NCBI RefSeq assembly: GCF_002410825.1
Contig: NZ_DHOS01000003.1
Span: forward strand, 1-21,021
Direction of reading: 5' to 3'
Length of the DNA stretch: 21,021 nucleotides
Source: Proteiniphilum sp. UBA5384
GTDB lineage: Bacteria; Bacteroidota; Bacteroidia; Bacteroidales; Dysgonomonadaceae
Of this stretch, positions 1 through 7,954 are shown one piece after another. Position 1 is the first letter of the stretch. Every line of letters starts with the position of its first letter. Both the position numbers and the translations under genes were made by a program. The notes beneath the pieces are model-generated. The model was given only the letters and a program-made list of their open reading frames with translations. It made no database searches and was not told where the DNA came from.

Positions 1-32
1 GGGGTCAACATCCCGGACAGGGGGGCAGCATC
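1..32. repeat. Tandem 20-bp-period repeat resembling an IS end (window edge)
   Basis: GGGGTCAACATC at 1-12 recurs as GGGGGCAGCATC at 21-32, with 10 of 12 bases identical and an exact 20-bp period. The stretch is much more G-rich than the gene beside it. Repeated short motifs just inside the terminus are known from IS21-family and some other insertion sequences, so I infer the end of an insertion sequence that continues to the left of the window. The family is not certain, and no transposase coding is visible here. Confidence 0.4.
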
Positions 33-414
33 ACCGGAATATGCAGTAATCGCTTTCGGACACCTGCGGTAACAGTTCTTCGAGTTGCAGGGCGATATAG
101 AACGCACGGTCGTAGTCTTTCTCCTGCCAGAAGGCTTCGGAGAACGCACGGCTTAAAGATTCCAATTCACAGGGCGAGCAGCCCGCTTCCGTTGCATCCG
201 GGGCAGATTTGTCTATGTCTGCGCTCCACGCTTCATAAGCCCGGCGATAAGCCCCCTCCCGTGTCTCGTTCTCTTGCCAGCGGTAATACAGGTCGAGGTC
301 GGGGCATTCGGCACGGGGATGGGTATTGTCACTTATTCCGCCTTGTGCCGGAAGGCGGGTGAACGGAAACAGCGACAAGGCAATGAATATGAATACGATT
401 TTACTGAATGACAT
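31..414 (-). CDS. Secreted hypothetical protein fragment, probably C-terminally truncated
   Basis: The predicted protein has 127 residues and I cannot assign it to a family. Residues 1 to about 24 form a signal peptide: a short polar start, then a hydrophobic core (IVFIFIALSLFPF), ending near LPAQ. The remainder is acidic and helical, with Trp, Tyr and Ala placed as in TPR-like helices (AFWQEKDYDRAFYIALQLEE). This suggests the N-terminal part of a longer exported regulatory or repeat protein. The ATG at 414 is preferred over a TTG eight codons upstream, because that TTG lies inside the -7 promoter box. The stop codon at 31-33 falls in the G-rich repeat at the window edge, so the last four or so residues and the stop probably come from an inserted element. 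It points away from the efflux genes and is probably chromosomal. Confidence 0.55.
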   Translation of the reverse strand: MSFSKIVFIFIALSLFPFTRLPAQGGISDNTHPRAECPDLDLYYRWQENETREGAYRRAYEAWSADIDKSAPDATEAGCSPCELESLSRAFSEAFWQEKDYDRAFYIALQLEELLPQVSESDYCIFR

Positions 415-432
415 AACCTTTGAGACAAAATG

Positions 433-440
433 CAAAGATA
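433..440 (-). promoter_or_regulatory. Bacteroidetes -7 box for the 31-414 gene
   Basis: On the minus strand the sequence reads TATCTTTG, followed by CA, an exact match to the Bacteroidetes primary sigma -7 consensus TAnnTTTG. Transcription would start about 12 bases before the ATG at 414, leaving a very short leader. The -33 element is weak. Confidence 0.6.
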
Positions 441-680
441 TAACATTATGCTAAACAGGAAAATAGAAGAGGCGGATTTTTATTGTTATGGTAGCGATGG
501 CGGATAGCGAACTATTACAAAAGAGGGTATAGAATGTATCTGAATTTGTTGGCAATATAAGGAAGATTTAGTACCTTTACGCCATAATTAAGTCGCTCTT
601 TGTTTTGTGCGTAACAGCAGCAGATATATGAAGTCCGCTCGTTTCTAAATCGTTACCTGTTTGATGATTATTTTCCGCAA

Positions 681-812
681 CTAATTCATTTCCAGCTCAT
701 AAGAAAAGGCATTGTGTCTTGCCGTATGGAATGAAAGGTTTTTATCAACTCCACAGACCGCTGCAATTTCCTTCAGATAGCAATACTTTGGAGATTTACC
801 CTTTACTTTCAG
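681..812 (-). pseudogene. Remnant of a tyrosine recombinase (integrase) catalytic domain
   Basis: A minus-strand frame of about 43 codons, closed by stops on both sides and without a start, contains YLKEIAAVCGVDKNLSFHTA followed by RH. This matches the segment around the conserved H-x-x-R-H box of Bacteroidetes tyrosine integrases, commonly YLKEIAD(V/L)CGI.KNLTFH.ARHTF. Immediately after RH the similarity ends (NAFSYELEMN, then stop), so the catalytic Tyr and everything upstream of the box are missing. Such integrases normally sit at the end of Bacteroides mobile elements. Its position at the far end of the mobilization and efflux block supports a decayed integrative element. The identification rests on a short but characteristic motif. 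Confidence 0.7.
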
Positions 813-909
813 TTAATTAGGAGAGCGTTTGTTTTGGCAGGTAACGAGTTGGTAACGGTTCTTTTAGCTTGTGTTTGCTCTGTTTTACACAGTACCGAAT
901 AACTCAATA

Positions 910-917
910 CAAAAGTA
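910..917 (-). promoter_or_regulatory. Candidate -7 box (TACTTTTG) facing the recombinase remnant
   Basis: The minus-strand TACTTTTG matches TAnnTTTG. It lies about 100 bases upstream of the recombinase remnant and points towards it, so it may be the surviving promoter of the lost integrase gene. There is no supporting -33 element, and a chance match in AT-rich DNA is possible. Confidence 0.3.
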
Positions 918-1027
918 CGAAAAAATATATTATTGGAAAAACATAGCCCTAAACATCTTTGATTTAAATATGGGAAAAAAAATATTGCAAAATCACGATT
1001 ATTCTCAATAGATAGTGTAGTATTGGA

Positions 1028-2164
1028 TTACACCACATCATACGCCCCTTTAATCAGAACTTTCGTATTCGAACTGAATTTGTCATCGGGAATAATTTCT
1101 ATCCAATCACCATTTCGTTCGCCTGCTTTGACTAAGGTTTTTCGGAAAGTATAAACTCCGTCCTTTTCCGATTCGAGAACCAACAGAAAATTATTTCCCT
1201 CTTCGGTAGTAACAGCATCGAACGGAACACTTAAAGCATTGCGTGAATCAGCAATAAGTTGGGCTTCAACAAACATTCCGGTTATCAATTTTTGCTTTGT
1301 ATCACTATCTAATGAAGCATATACATTGATAATACGGTCGTTTCCTTCAACCGATTTTCCTATCTGTGTAACTTTGGCTTCGAATTCCTGTGAACCGACC
1401 TGAGGTACAGTAAATCTAATTTTTTGCTCTATTTTAAGATTGAATATATCTTTCTCAAAAACAGCCAATCCCAAGTGCATAGCCTGTGTTTCCACGATTT
1501 CCATAATAACATCTGTCGGAGAAATAGCCATCCCCACATTTGCATTATTAGCAGTAATATCTCCCGATATAGGAGAATAAACTGTAATATAGGATGAGAA
1601 TTTGCCCTGCTCGACTTGTGCTGGATTTATACGCAACATATTCAACTTCTGGCGAAGACTTTCGTAAGTGGCTTTGGCTCGTTTATAATCACTCTCGGCT
1701 TCTAAATATTTCTTTTGAGAGGATATTTTCTCATCGAAAAGAGTTTTTTGTCTTTCATATTCCGATTTCAGGTATTCCATTTGTCCTGCAATTTCCAGAT
1801 AAGATTGTTGTAAGTCTATATACTCAGGACTTTCAAGAGTCAAAAGCGGTTGCCCTTTAGTCACCCTATCCCCTACCAATAGCGAAGTCGTCTTTACATA
1901 CCCACCGACAAAAGAGGTTACTTTTGCCCTGCTTTTGGGCGGAACATCTATTTTGCCCGATGCTTTTATCGTATTATCAAATTCCCTTTCCTGCAAAGTA
2001 GCGACTTCCATTTTCATGGAATTGAACTGTTCCTGCGTAACTTCGACCAAGGAGTTATCTTCTTTTTCCGTATTTTCATTCTCTGACGATTTCTTTTCTC
2101 CTCCACAAGAATTAAAAAATATGATAGCTAAAACCAAGAATATATAAGATGTCAATTTTTTCAT
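1028..2164 (-). CDS. RND efflux periplasmic adaptor (membrane fusion protein), CzcB-like lipoprotein
   Basis: This is the adaptor that links an inner-membrane RND pump to an outer-membrane channel. The 378-residue protein starts with a lipoprotein signal (hydrophobic residues 7-16, lipobox FNSC with Cys20). A lipoyl/barrel-sandwich half follows at about 75-115 (VGGYVKTTSLLVGDRVTKGQ), then an alpha-helical hairpin at about 115-180 and the returning barrel (YSPISGDITANNANVGMAIS). The beta-barrel and membrane-proximal domains take up the rest. No extra N-terminal metal-binding domain and no Met-rich or His-rich tail is present. It is the third gene of the efflux operon and overlaps the TolC-type gene by 4 bp (ATGA), so the two are translationally coupled. 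The family is secure; the substrate is inferred from the neighbouring pump. Confidence 0.9.
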   Translation of the reverse strand: MKKLTSYIFLVLAIIFFNSCGGEKKSSENENTEKEDNSLVEVTQEQFNSMKMEVATLQEREFDNTIKASGKIDVPPKSRAKVTSFVGGYVKTTSLLVGDRVTKGQPLLTLESPEYIDLQQSYLEIAGQMEYLKSEYERQKTLFDEKISSQKKYLEAESDYKRAKATYESLRQKLNMLRINPAQVEQGKFSSYITVYSPISGDITANNANVGMAISPTDVIMEIVETQAMHLGLAVFEKDIFNLKIEQKIRFTVPQVGSQEFEAKVTQIGKSVEGNDRIINVYASLDSDTKQKLITGMFVEAQLIADSRNALSVPFDAVTTEEGNNFLLVLESEKDGVYTFRKTLVKAGERNGDWIEIIPDDKFSSNTKVLIKGAYDVV

Positions 2165-3366
2165 TGTTCATTAAAATTAAAGTAGTGTAACTCTAAATAC
2201 GATTTATTATAAGAAAGAACATTGTCCAGATAATCGGATTCTATACTGATAGCGTTCTCCATACTTTGAATGTATTGAAAAAAGTCTATTTCACCGTTTT
2301 TATAACTCATATCGGCGGTCTTTATTATTTCCTTTGAAAGTATCTGACCGTTTTCCGTGTAATATTTTATCATTTCCCGATGTTGATTCAGTTCCGCCTG
2401 TTTTTGCATATAAAAACTTTCCATTTGTATTTCGCGATTGCTTCGCATAGCTTCCCAACTTTGTTGTTCCAGCTTTGCTGTCTTGCGTTTCGATATATTT
2501 CCACTGAAAAACAAGGGAATTGCTATACCTATCTGAAAACCGTTTTGATGATAGCCTAAACCTTTGTTTATCCCCGTAAAGAGTTCGACACTCAGGTCGG
2601 GTAACCAGTTCTGATTTTGCAATTTTATCTGCGATGAAAAAGTATTACTGACCGTTTCCAGATAATTCTTTTGTAATTCTTTGCCCGTTCCAACATTTTC
2701 GAGATACAACAAACTTAATTCATCATTTAATACTTGAAAACTTTCTTCACTTTGTACCAAAGATTTTAACTGTTCGTAAAGCGCCTGCTTCTGGCTTTTC
2801 AATTGTATCAATGTGGTACGAATTTGTTTCGATTTGGCTTCTGCTGTAATCTTTTCCAGATAATTGGATTCTCCCAACTCGAATTTTCGGCTTCCTGCCT
2901 TCGAGAAAACAGTGTAAAGACTATCCAATTCGGTATATAGCTTCTCTTTATTTTGGGTATAAACTATCTGCTCGTAGATAAGCGAAACATCGAGCACCAG
3001 CTTATTTTTTTGTATTTCGGACAAAGCCCTGTTCTGTTCCCATTGCGATTTATAAACCTTTCTTTGTGCGCCATATACGGTTGGGAAAGAAAATGTTTGT
3101 TCGATACCGAATACACGCAACGCCTTATCGTTGGGAGCGACATTATTCTCATCGTATCCGTAATACACAGTTGTCTTATCAAAGTCGAAAGCTGTCCCGA
3201 TATTCGCTTTAGAAGCATCGGTCTGCAACTGATAAGAACTTAATTCTTTATTGTTGGCAAGGGCTGCTTCAATCAAGGCATTTAATTCGGAGTTATTTTG
3301 TGAATAACCTATCGAACTGGTTAGACACAAAATCCCTAAGCATATGATTCTATATATCTTCTTCAT
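2161..3366 (-). CDS. TolC-family outer-membrane efflux protein, CzcC-like
   Basis: This is the outer-membrane channel of the tripartite pump. The 401-residue protein has a cleavable signal peptide (residues 1 to about 22, ending near SIGYSQ). Two long alpha-helical, coiled-coil-rich halves follow, as in outer-membrane efflux proteins. Short beta segments are recognisable, for example VELFTGINKGLGYHQNGFQI followed by GIAIPLFFSGN, the strand-rich motif common in CzcC/CusC-type proteins of Bacteroidetes. There is no N-terminal lipobox Cys, unlike many Proteobacterial CusC proteins. It overlaps the upstream pump gene by 17 bp and the downstream adaptor gene by 4 bp, so the three belong to one transcript in the order pump, channel, adaptor. 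Length is normal for the family. Confidence 0.88.
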   Translation of the reverse strand: MKKIYRIICLGILCLTSSIGYSQNNSELNALIEAALANNKELSSYQLQTDASKANIGTAFDFDKTTVYYGYDENNVAPNDKALRVFGIEQTFSFPTVYGAQRKVYKSQWEQNRALSEIQKNKLVLDVSLIYEQIVYTQNKEKLYTELDSLYTVFSKAGSRKFELGESNYLEKITAEAKSKQIRTTLIQLKSQKQALYEQLKSLVQSEESFQVLNDELSLLYLENVGTGKELQKNYLETVSNTFSSQIKLQNQNWLPDLSVELFTGINKGLGYHQNGFQIGIAIPLFFSGNISKRKTAKLEQQSWEAMRSNREIQMESFYMQKQAELNQHREMIKYYTENGQILSKEIIKTADMSYKNGEIDFFQYIQSMENAISIESDYLDNVLSYNKSYLELHYFNFNEQ

Positions 3367-6300
3367 CTTTCGTCAAATTTTTGTCAAACATTTTGAAAAG
3401 AATAGGTAACACAACCATTGTAAGCAAGGTTGCCGTGAACAATCCGCCGATAACCACGGTAGCCAATGGACGTTGCACCTCCGCCCCTGCCGACGAGGAA
3501 ATAGCCATAGGCAAAAATCCGAGTGCTGCGGCTGCGGCTGTCAGGGTAACAGGACGAAGCCTGTCAGTTGTTCCTTTCAAAATCAATTCATCCACATTTT
3601 TCATACCTTTATACTTCAACTCTTTGAGATGTTCCACCAAAACGATTCCGTTCAATACGGCAATACCGAACAGGGCAATAAAACCTACTCCTGCCGATAT
3701 ACTGAACGGCATTCCCCTCATCCAAAGCAATAAAATTCCTCCCACAGCTGAAAGCGGGATAGCGGTAAATACGAGTAAAGTTTCGCGTATAGACCCGAAT
3801 GCAAAGTACAGAAGTATAAAAATCAGACAAAGAGCTACAGGAACAGCTATTTTCAGGCGGTTAAGTGCATTTTGCATATTCTCGAACTGTCCGCCGTAAG
3901 TCACATAATATCCTGGCGGCAGATTGATTTTTTCATTGATAATTGCCGATACATCTTTCACAACGCTTTCCATATCACGGTTGCGAACGTTCACACCGAT
4001 TACCACACGGCGTTTGGTATCGTCGCGAGAGATTTTGGCAGGACCTTCGGTATATTCTACTTTTGCCAGTTCACGAAGTGGAATTTGCCCACCATTAGGT
4101 AACGGGACATATAAGTTCCTCAAATCATCGATATCATTACGCAGATTTTCTTCCAAACGAATGACCAAATCGAAACGGCGTTCTCCTTCAAAAACATTGC
4201 CGACTGTAGTACCCGCAAAAGACAATGCTACAATATCGTTGATATCCGATATATTCAATCCATATTGAGCAATGCGTGTACGGTTATACTCAACGGTCAT
4301 TTGCGGCAGACCGTCTATCTTCTCCACGATAATATCGGCGGCACCTTCTACATGTGTAATAGCATGTTTTATCTGTTCGGCTTTTTCGGCAAGTACAGCC
4401 AAGTCTTCACCAAAAATCTTAATAGCTACATCGGAACGTGTACCCGATATAAGTTCGTTGAAACGCATTTCGATAGGTTGGGTAAACTCTATCTCCATAT
4501 TGGGTATGGTGGCTTCCAATTCTTCTTTTATCTTATCTGCCAGCTCGTCTTTGGATTTTGCCGATACCCATTCGCTTCTGGGTTTCAATTTTACAATGAT
4601 GTCGCTTTCCTCCATTGACATAGGGTCGGTAGGCACTTCGGCAGCACCGATACGGCTGACAATCTGTTCCACTTCGGGAAATTTATCGAGAATAGTTTTT
4701 TCAATCAATGTTGTGGTTTCTATGGTTTTGGCTAGCGATGTTCCTGTCTTGAGAACAGGTTGAATAACAAAGTCTCCTTCATCCAATTGCGGTATAAACT
4801 CGCCGCCCATGCGGGTAAATACTATCACGGCTATAACCAGTAATCCGACAGCTCCGGCAAGTGTTTTCTTTGCATGTTTCAATGCCCAAGTAATAACAGG
4901 CAGATAAGTGCGGGTTAACAACCTCATTATCCGTACTGTAATTCCATTTCGCTTCTGAACCTGCGGTTTGATAATCAGGGAAGACAGAACAGGAACGTAT
5001 GTAAGGCAAAACAACATAGCTCCAATGAGCGCGAAGCTGAAAGTAAGCGCCATCGGGCGGAACATCTTTCCTTCCACTCCCGAAAGAGAGAGGATAGGAA
5101 TGAAAACGATTAGTATGATTAGTTGTCCGAAGATAGCCGAATTCATCATCGTAGCCGAACTGTTTAAGGTAATTTTGTCCAATTCCCGTTTCCTGTCAGG
5201 TACAGCCAGATGACTCAATTTAGAGGCATTCGCAGTCATTTGTGACGAAACAAATTCTACAATAATAACAGCTCCGTCTATAATAATTCCGAAGTCAATC
5301 GCCCCCAGACTCATCAGATTGGCATCTATCCCGAATATCCGCATCAGTGAAATAGCAAACAATAAGGACAACGGTATCACAGAAGCCACGACAATCCCCG
5401 AACGGAAATTACCGAGTAGTAATACAACTACGAAAATGACTATCAAACAACCGAGTATCAGATTTTCGGCAACAGTGAAAGTCGTTTTCGCGACCAATTC
5501 GCTACGTTCCAAAAAGGCATTGATATATACTCCTTCGGGAAGCACTTTCTGTACTTCTTCCACCCTCTCTTTTACCGCATTGATGGTTTCTTTGGAGTCG
5601 GCTCCTTTCAGCATCATTATCTGACCGAGAACTTTCTCTCCTTCACCGTTCCCTGTAATAGCTCCGAAACGATTGGCACTTCCGAAACGTACAGAAGCGA
5701 TGTCTTTTACAAGAACAGGAATGCCTTCGACATTCTTTACAACAATATTTTCTATATCTTCAATGGTGCTGATTTTCCCTTCTCCACGAATGAAATAGCT
5801 TTGATTGACTTTCTCTATATAAGCACCTCCGGCAATGCTGTTATTCTTTTCAAGCGCACTTACCAAATCGCCCGTTGTAATATTCATCGCTTTCAAGCGG
5901 GAAGGGTTGATAGCTACCTCATATTGTTTCAGATAGCCGCCCCATGTATTAATTTCGACTACTCCGGGAATTCCCGAAAGTTGACGTTTCACTATCCAAT
6001 CTTGTATTGTGCGCAGGTCTGCAACCGAATATCTGTCTCTAAATTCCGGTTTTACATCCAGAACATATTGATAAATCTCCCCCAACCCGGTCGATATAGG
6101 GCCCATTTCGGGAGAACCGAAACCTTCAGGGATAAGCTCTGATGCTGTTTTTATTTTCTCGGCTATCAATTGACGCGGGAGGTATGTCCCCATATTTTCG
6201 TCGAAAACTATCGTTACCACCGACAGGCCGAATTTGGAAACGGAACGGATTTCCTGCACTCCGGGGAGGTTTGCCATTTCCATTTCGATAGGATAAGTGA

Positions 6301-6493
6301 TAAACTGTTCGATATCTTCGGTCGAAAGGTTTGTAGAAGTAGTGATGACCTGCACCTGATTATTGGTGATATCGGGTACTGCACCGATAGGTATATGAAA
6401 AACCGAATAAATGCCATATACGAATATGGCAAATGTAAATAGTAATATAATCAGCTTGCGGTTAAGACTAAACCGTATAATCTTTTCTAACAT
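3350..6493 (-). CDS. czcA: Heavy-metal efflux RND transporter, CzcA family
   Basis: This is the proton-driven inner-membrane pump of a CzcCBA-type complex. The 1047-residue length is normal. It has an N-terminal membrane helix (about 14-33), a first periplasmic domain (about 34-340), a six-helix block (about 340-540), a second helix at about 545-565, a second periplasmic domain, and a final helix block ending in MVVLPILFKMF. The proton-relay motif DFGIIIDGAVIIVE carries Asp400, Asp406 and Glu413, corresponding to D402, D408 and E415 of Cupriavidus CzcA. That three-acid motif is typical of divalent-cation pumps (Zn, Co, Cd, Ni) rather than Cu/Ag CusA, so I infer a divalent substrate; which metal cannot be told. 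The gene is first in its operon, with its own promoter and a probable regulator site upstream. It is not fused to TolC, unlike many Bacteroidetes homologues. Confidence 0.93.
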   Translation of the reverse strand: MLEKIIRFSLNRKLIILLFTFAIFVYGIYSVFHIPIGAVPDITNNQVQVITTSTNLSTEDIEQFITYPIEMEMANLPGVQEIRSVSKFGLSVVTIVFDENMGTYLPRQLIAEKIKTASELIPEGFGSPEMGPISTGLGEIYQYVLDVKPEFRDRYSVADLRTIQDWIVKRQLSGIPGVVEINTWGGYLKQYEVAINPSRLKAMNITTGDLVSALEKNNSIAGGAYIEKVNQSYFIRGEGKISTIEDIENIVVKNVEGIPVLVKDIASVRFGSANRFGAITGNGEGEKVLGQIMMLKGADSKETINAVKERVEEVQKVLPEGVYINAFLERSELVAKTTFTVAENLILGCLIVIFVVVLLLGNFRSGIVVASVIPLSLLFAISLMRIFGIDANLMSLGAIDFGIIIDGAVIIVEFVSSQMTANASKLSHLAVPDRKRELDKITLNSSATMMNSAIFGQLIILIVFIPILSLSGVEGKMFRPMALTFSFALIGAMLFCLTYVPVLSSLIIKPQVQKRNGITVRIMRLLTRTYLPVITWALKHAKKTLAGAVGLLVIAVIVFTRMGGEFIPQLDEGDFVIQPVLKTGTSLAKTIETTTLIEKTILDKFPEVEQIVSRIGAAEVPTDPMSMEESDIIVKLKPRSEWVSAKSKDELADKIKEELEATIPNMEIEFTQPIEMRFNELISGTRSDVAIKIFGEDLAVLAEKAEQIKHAITHVEGAADIIVEKIDGLPQMTVEYNRTRIAQYGLNISDINDIVALSFAGTTVGNVFEGERRFDLVIRLEENLRNDIDDLRNLYVPLPNGGQIPLRELAKVEYTEGPAKISRDDTKRRVVIGVNVRNRDMESVVKDVSAIINEKINLPPGYYVTYGGQFENMQNALNRLKIAVPVALCLIFILLYFAFGSIRETLLVFTAIPLSAVGGILLLWMRGMPFSISAGVGFIALFGIAVLNGIVLVEHLKELKYKGMKNVDELILKGTTDRLRPVTLTAAAAALGFLPMAISSSAGAEVQRPLATVVIGGLFTATLLTMVVLPILFKMFDKNLTKDEEDI

Positions 6494-6525
6494 CTACTTT
6501 TGTTTTACCTGATTTCAATAATCAG

Positions 6526-6533
6526 CAAAAGTA
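6526..6533 (-). promoter_or_regulatory. -7 box of the efflux operon promoter
   Basis: The minus-strand TACTTTTG matches TAnnTTTG and lies 32 bases before the pump start codon. No TTG-type -33 element is found 19-21 bases upstream; that position is taken by the tandem 11-bp repeats. This suggests a promoter that needs an activator. Confidence 0.6.
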
Positions 6534-6550
6534 GATAGATGTTAAAATAG

Positions 6551-6572
6551 TTTGCTTAAGATTTGCTTAAGA
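6551..6572 (-). promoter_or_regulatory. Tandem 11-bp direct repeat, probable response-regulator binding site
   Basis: Two perfect, abutting copies of TTTGCTTAAGA (plus strand) lie at 6551-6561 and 6562-6572. An 11-bp period places both copies on the same DNA face, the usual layout for dimers of OmpR/PhoB-family regulators binding head to tail. The repeat lies 17 bp upstream of the -7 box and covers the -33 region, as at activator-dependent promoters. The TAA stop of the kinase gene is inside the second copy. Binding by the regulator encoded at 7955-8620 is an inference. Confidence 0.65.
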
Positions 6573-7952
6573 TTGAGGAATTTGTAATCTGACAGTGGTT
6601 CCTATGCCTTCTCTACTGAAAAATTCAACCTCGATATTCAATAAAGAACAAAACCTTTTAACAATGGATAACCCCAAGCCAAAACCTTTAATCTCGGCAC
6701 GGTCTGCTGAACGGTAAAACTTATCGAAAATCTTTTCCATATCCTTTTCAGGAATACCTATTCCGGTATCTTTAACTTCACAGATTATGGCATTGTTCTC
6801 TTTTTGCAATTGTATTCCGACCCTGCCCTTCGAGTGGGAATATTTAATGGCGTTGGAAAGAATATTGGAAAGAACGGTCGTAAATAAATATTTATCCGTT
6901 TGAATATCAATGTCATCTGAGAAAGAGAGGTAGTCGATATCAATATTCTTTTGCTGAATATTTGCCGACAAATATTTCAAAGCATCTTTAATTACCGAAT
7001 CAATTTTCACAGTATCAATGTGAAGAGATTGTTTCTGATTTTCGAAACGGGTCAGAATGAGCAAATCATCCACTAAATGGTTCAGGCGATCTATTTCCTT
7101 TATGCAATAAGTTACTTTTTCTTCGTACTCTTCCGGACTTCGAGGTTTTCTTATCAACACTTCCAATGTTCCTTTCAACACAGCCAAAGGTGTACGAAAC
7201 TCATGGGAAGCATAGGATGTAAATGATTTCTCCCGTTCGATAGTTTTTTCAATACGGTTGAGCAGTTGATTGATAGTATCGGATAAGACATAAAGTTCAT
7301 CTTTATTATGAGGCAAAGGAATACGCTCAGTCAGATTGTCCCGTGTAATTTTATTAGAGGTATCAATAATATGGTTGATAGGTTTGATGCTTCTTCCAGC
7401 AATAAACCGGGCAACAAAAAACAGTATAATTAGAATAATCGGATAGGTAAAGAGTAGTATATGCCGCAGAGCCTCCAACACCACTTCCGAACCTTCGCGA
7501 GCCACAGCTACCAACAAGTGCCCGACACGTGTGCCATTTTCGTTTTGAATAGGAACTTGTACCTGCCTTATCCTTTTTTCTGCAAGCTCTCCATTAAAAA
7601 ATACATTATCTTCTTGGTTCGGATTATACAGTAAATTACTGCTTTTCAAATTGGGCGATTTATCAATGAGATTACCATTAATATCCAAGAATTCGATGAA
7701 CACCGGGTCAACCCCGACAGTATTGTGTTCTCGTTCCATCCACTCTTTGTGTCTTTTCAAGGTGATTGTTCCATTTCTTACTTCTATTTCCTGAGAATGG
7801 CGTTCTACTTCGCGTTGCAAATCTTTATTCAGGTGGTTGGATACATTGTATTCCACTACCATATAGATGGTAACGAAAACAAGCCCGATTAATAATGCTG
7901 TGGTAATTATATAATTCAAGGCAATCCTGTTCCGAAATGAGAAATTCTGCAT
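6567..7952 (-). CDS. Membrane sensor histidine kinase of a metal-responsive type two-component system
   Basis: The kinase phosphorylates the regulator encoded just upstream. The 461-residue protein has a first membrane helix at about 11-33, a periplasmic sensor region at about 34-162, a second helix at about 163-185 and HAMP at about 187-239. The HisKA H-box SYASHEFRTP has phospho-acceptor His250. The ATPase domain shows an N-box (LSNILSNAIKYS, 361-372), G1 DTGIGI (395-400), an F-box (FDKFYR) and G2 GFGLGLSI (423-430), so it is catalytically complete. The sensor region has five His (40, 52, 68, 76, 145) and no Cys, which could suit Zn-type ligands, but this is weak evidence. It starts 2 bp after the regulator stop, so they are one operon. 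Its stop codon is embedded in the probable operator of the efflux operon. Confidence 0.9.
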   Translation of the reverse strand: MQNFSFRNRIALNYIITTALLIGLVFVTIYMVVEYNVSNHLNKDLQREVERHSQEIEVRNGTITLKRHKEWMEREHNTVGVDPVFIEFLDINGNLIDKSPNLKSSNLLYNPNQEDNVFFNGELAEKRIRQVQVPIQNENGTRVGHLLVAVAREGSEVVLEALRHILLFTYPIILIILFFVARFIAGRSIKPINHIIDTSNKITRDNLTERIPLPHNKDELYVLSDTINQLLNRIEKTIEREKSFTSYASHEFRTPLAVLKGTLEVLIRKPRSPEEYEEKVTYCIKEIDRLNHLVDDLLILTRFENQKQSLHIDTVKIDSVIKDALKYLSANIQQKNIDIDYLSFSDDIDIQTDKYLFTTVLSNILSNAIKYSHSKGRVGIQLQKENNAIICEVKDTGIGIPEKDMEKIFDKFYRSADRAEIKGFGLGLSIVKRFCSLLNIEVEFFSREGIGTTVRLQIPQS

Positions 7953-7954
7953 AT

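Larger units (their letters stand above)
441..1027. other. Intergenic stretch at the left end of the accessory island
   Basis: No intact gene is present in these 587 bases. The stretch holds a recombinase remnant at 681-812 and a minus-strand -7 box at 910-917. An A-run at about 976-984 would be read as a U-tract downstream of the efflux operon, but no convincing stem precedes it. A plus-strand TACCTTTA near 570 followed by a six-codon ATG frame could be a chromosomal promoter cut off from its gene. No attachment-site repeat shared with the right side of the island was found by eye. Confidence 0.5.

Noticed and set aside
415..435. TTG start at 435 for the left-edge gene
   Set aside because: The TTG is part of the TATCTTTG promoter box; the ATG at 414 gives a normal signal peptide.
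3381..3899. Long plus-strand ORFs (for example 3381-3899 and 4272-4763) opposite the pump gene
   Set aside because: They are antisense to a clearly conserved 1047-residue RND transporter, have no promoter or family features, and are shadows of its codon use.
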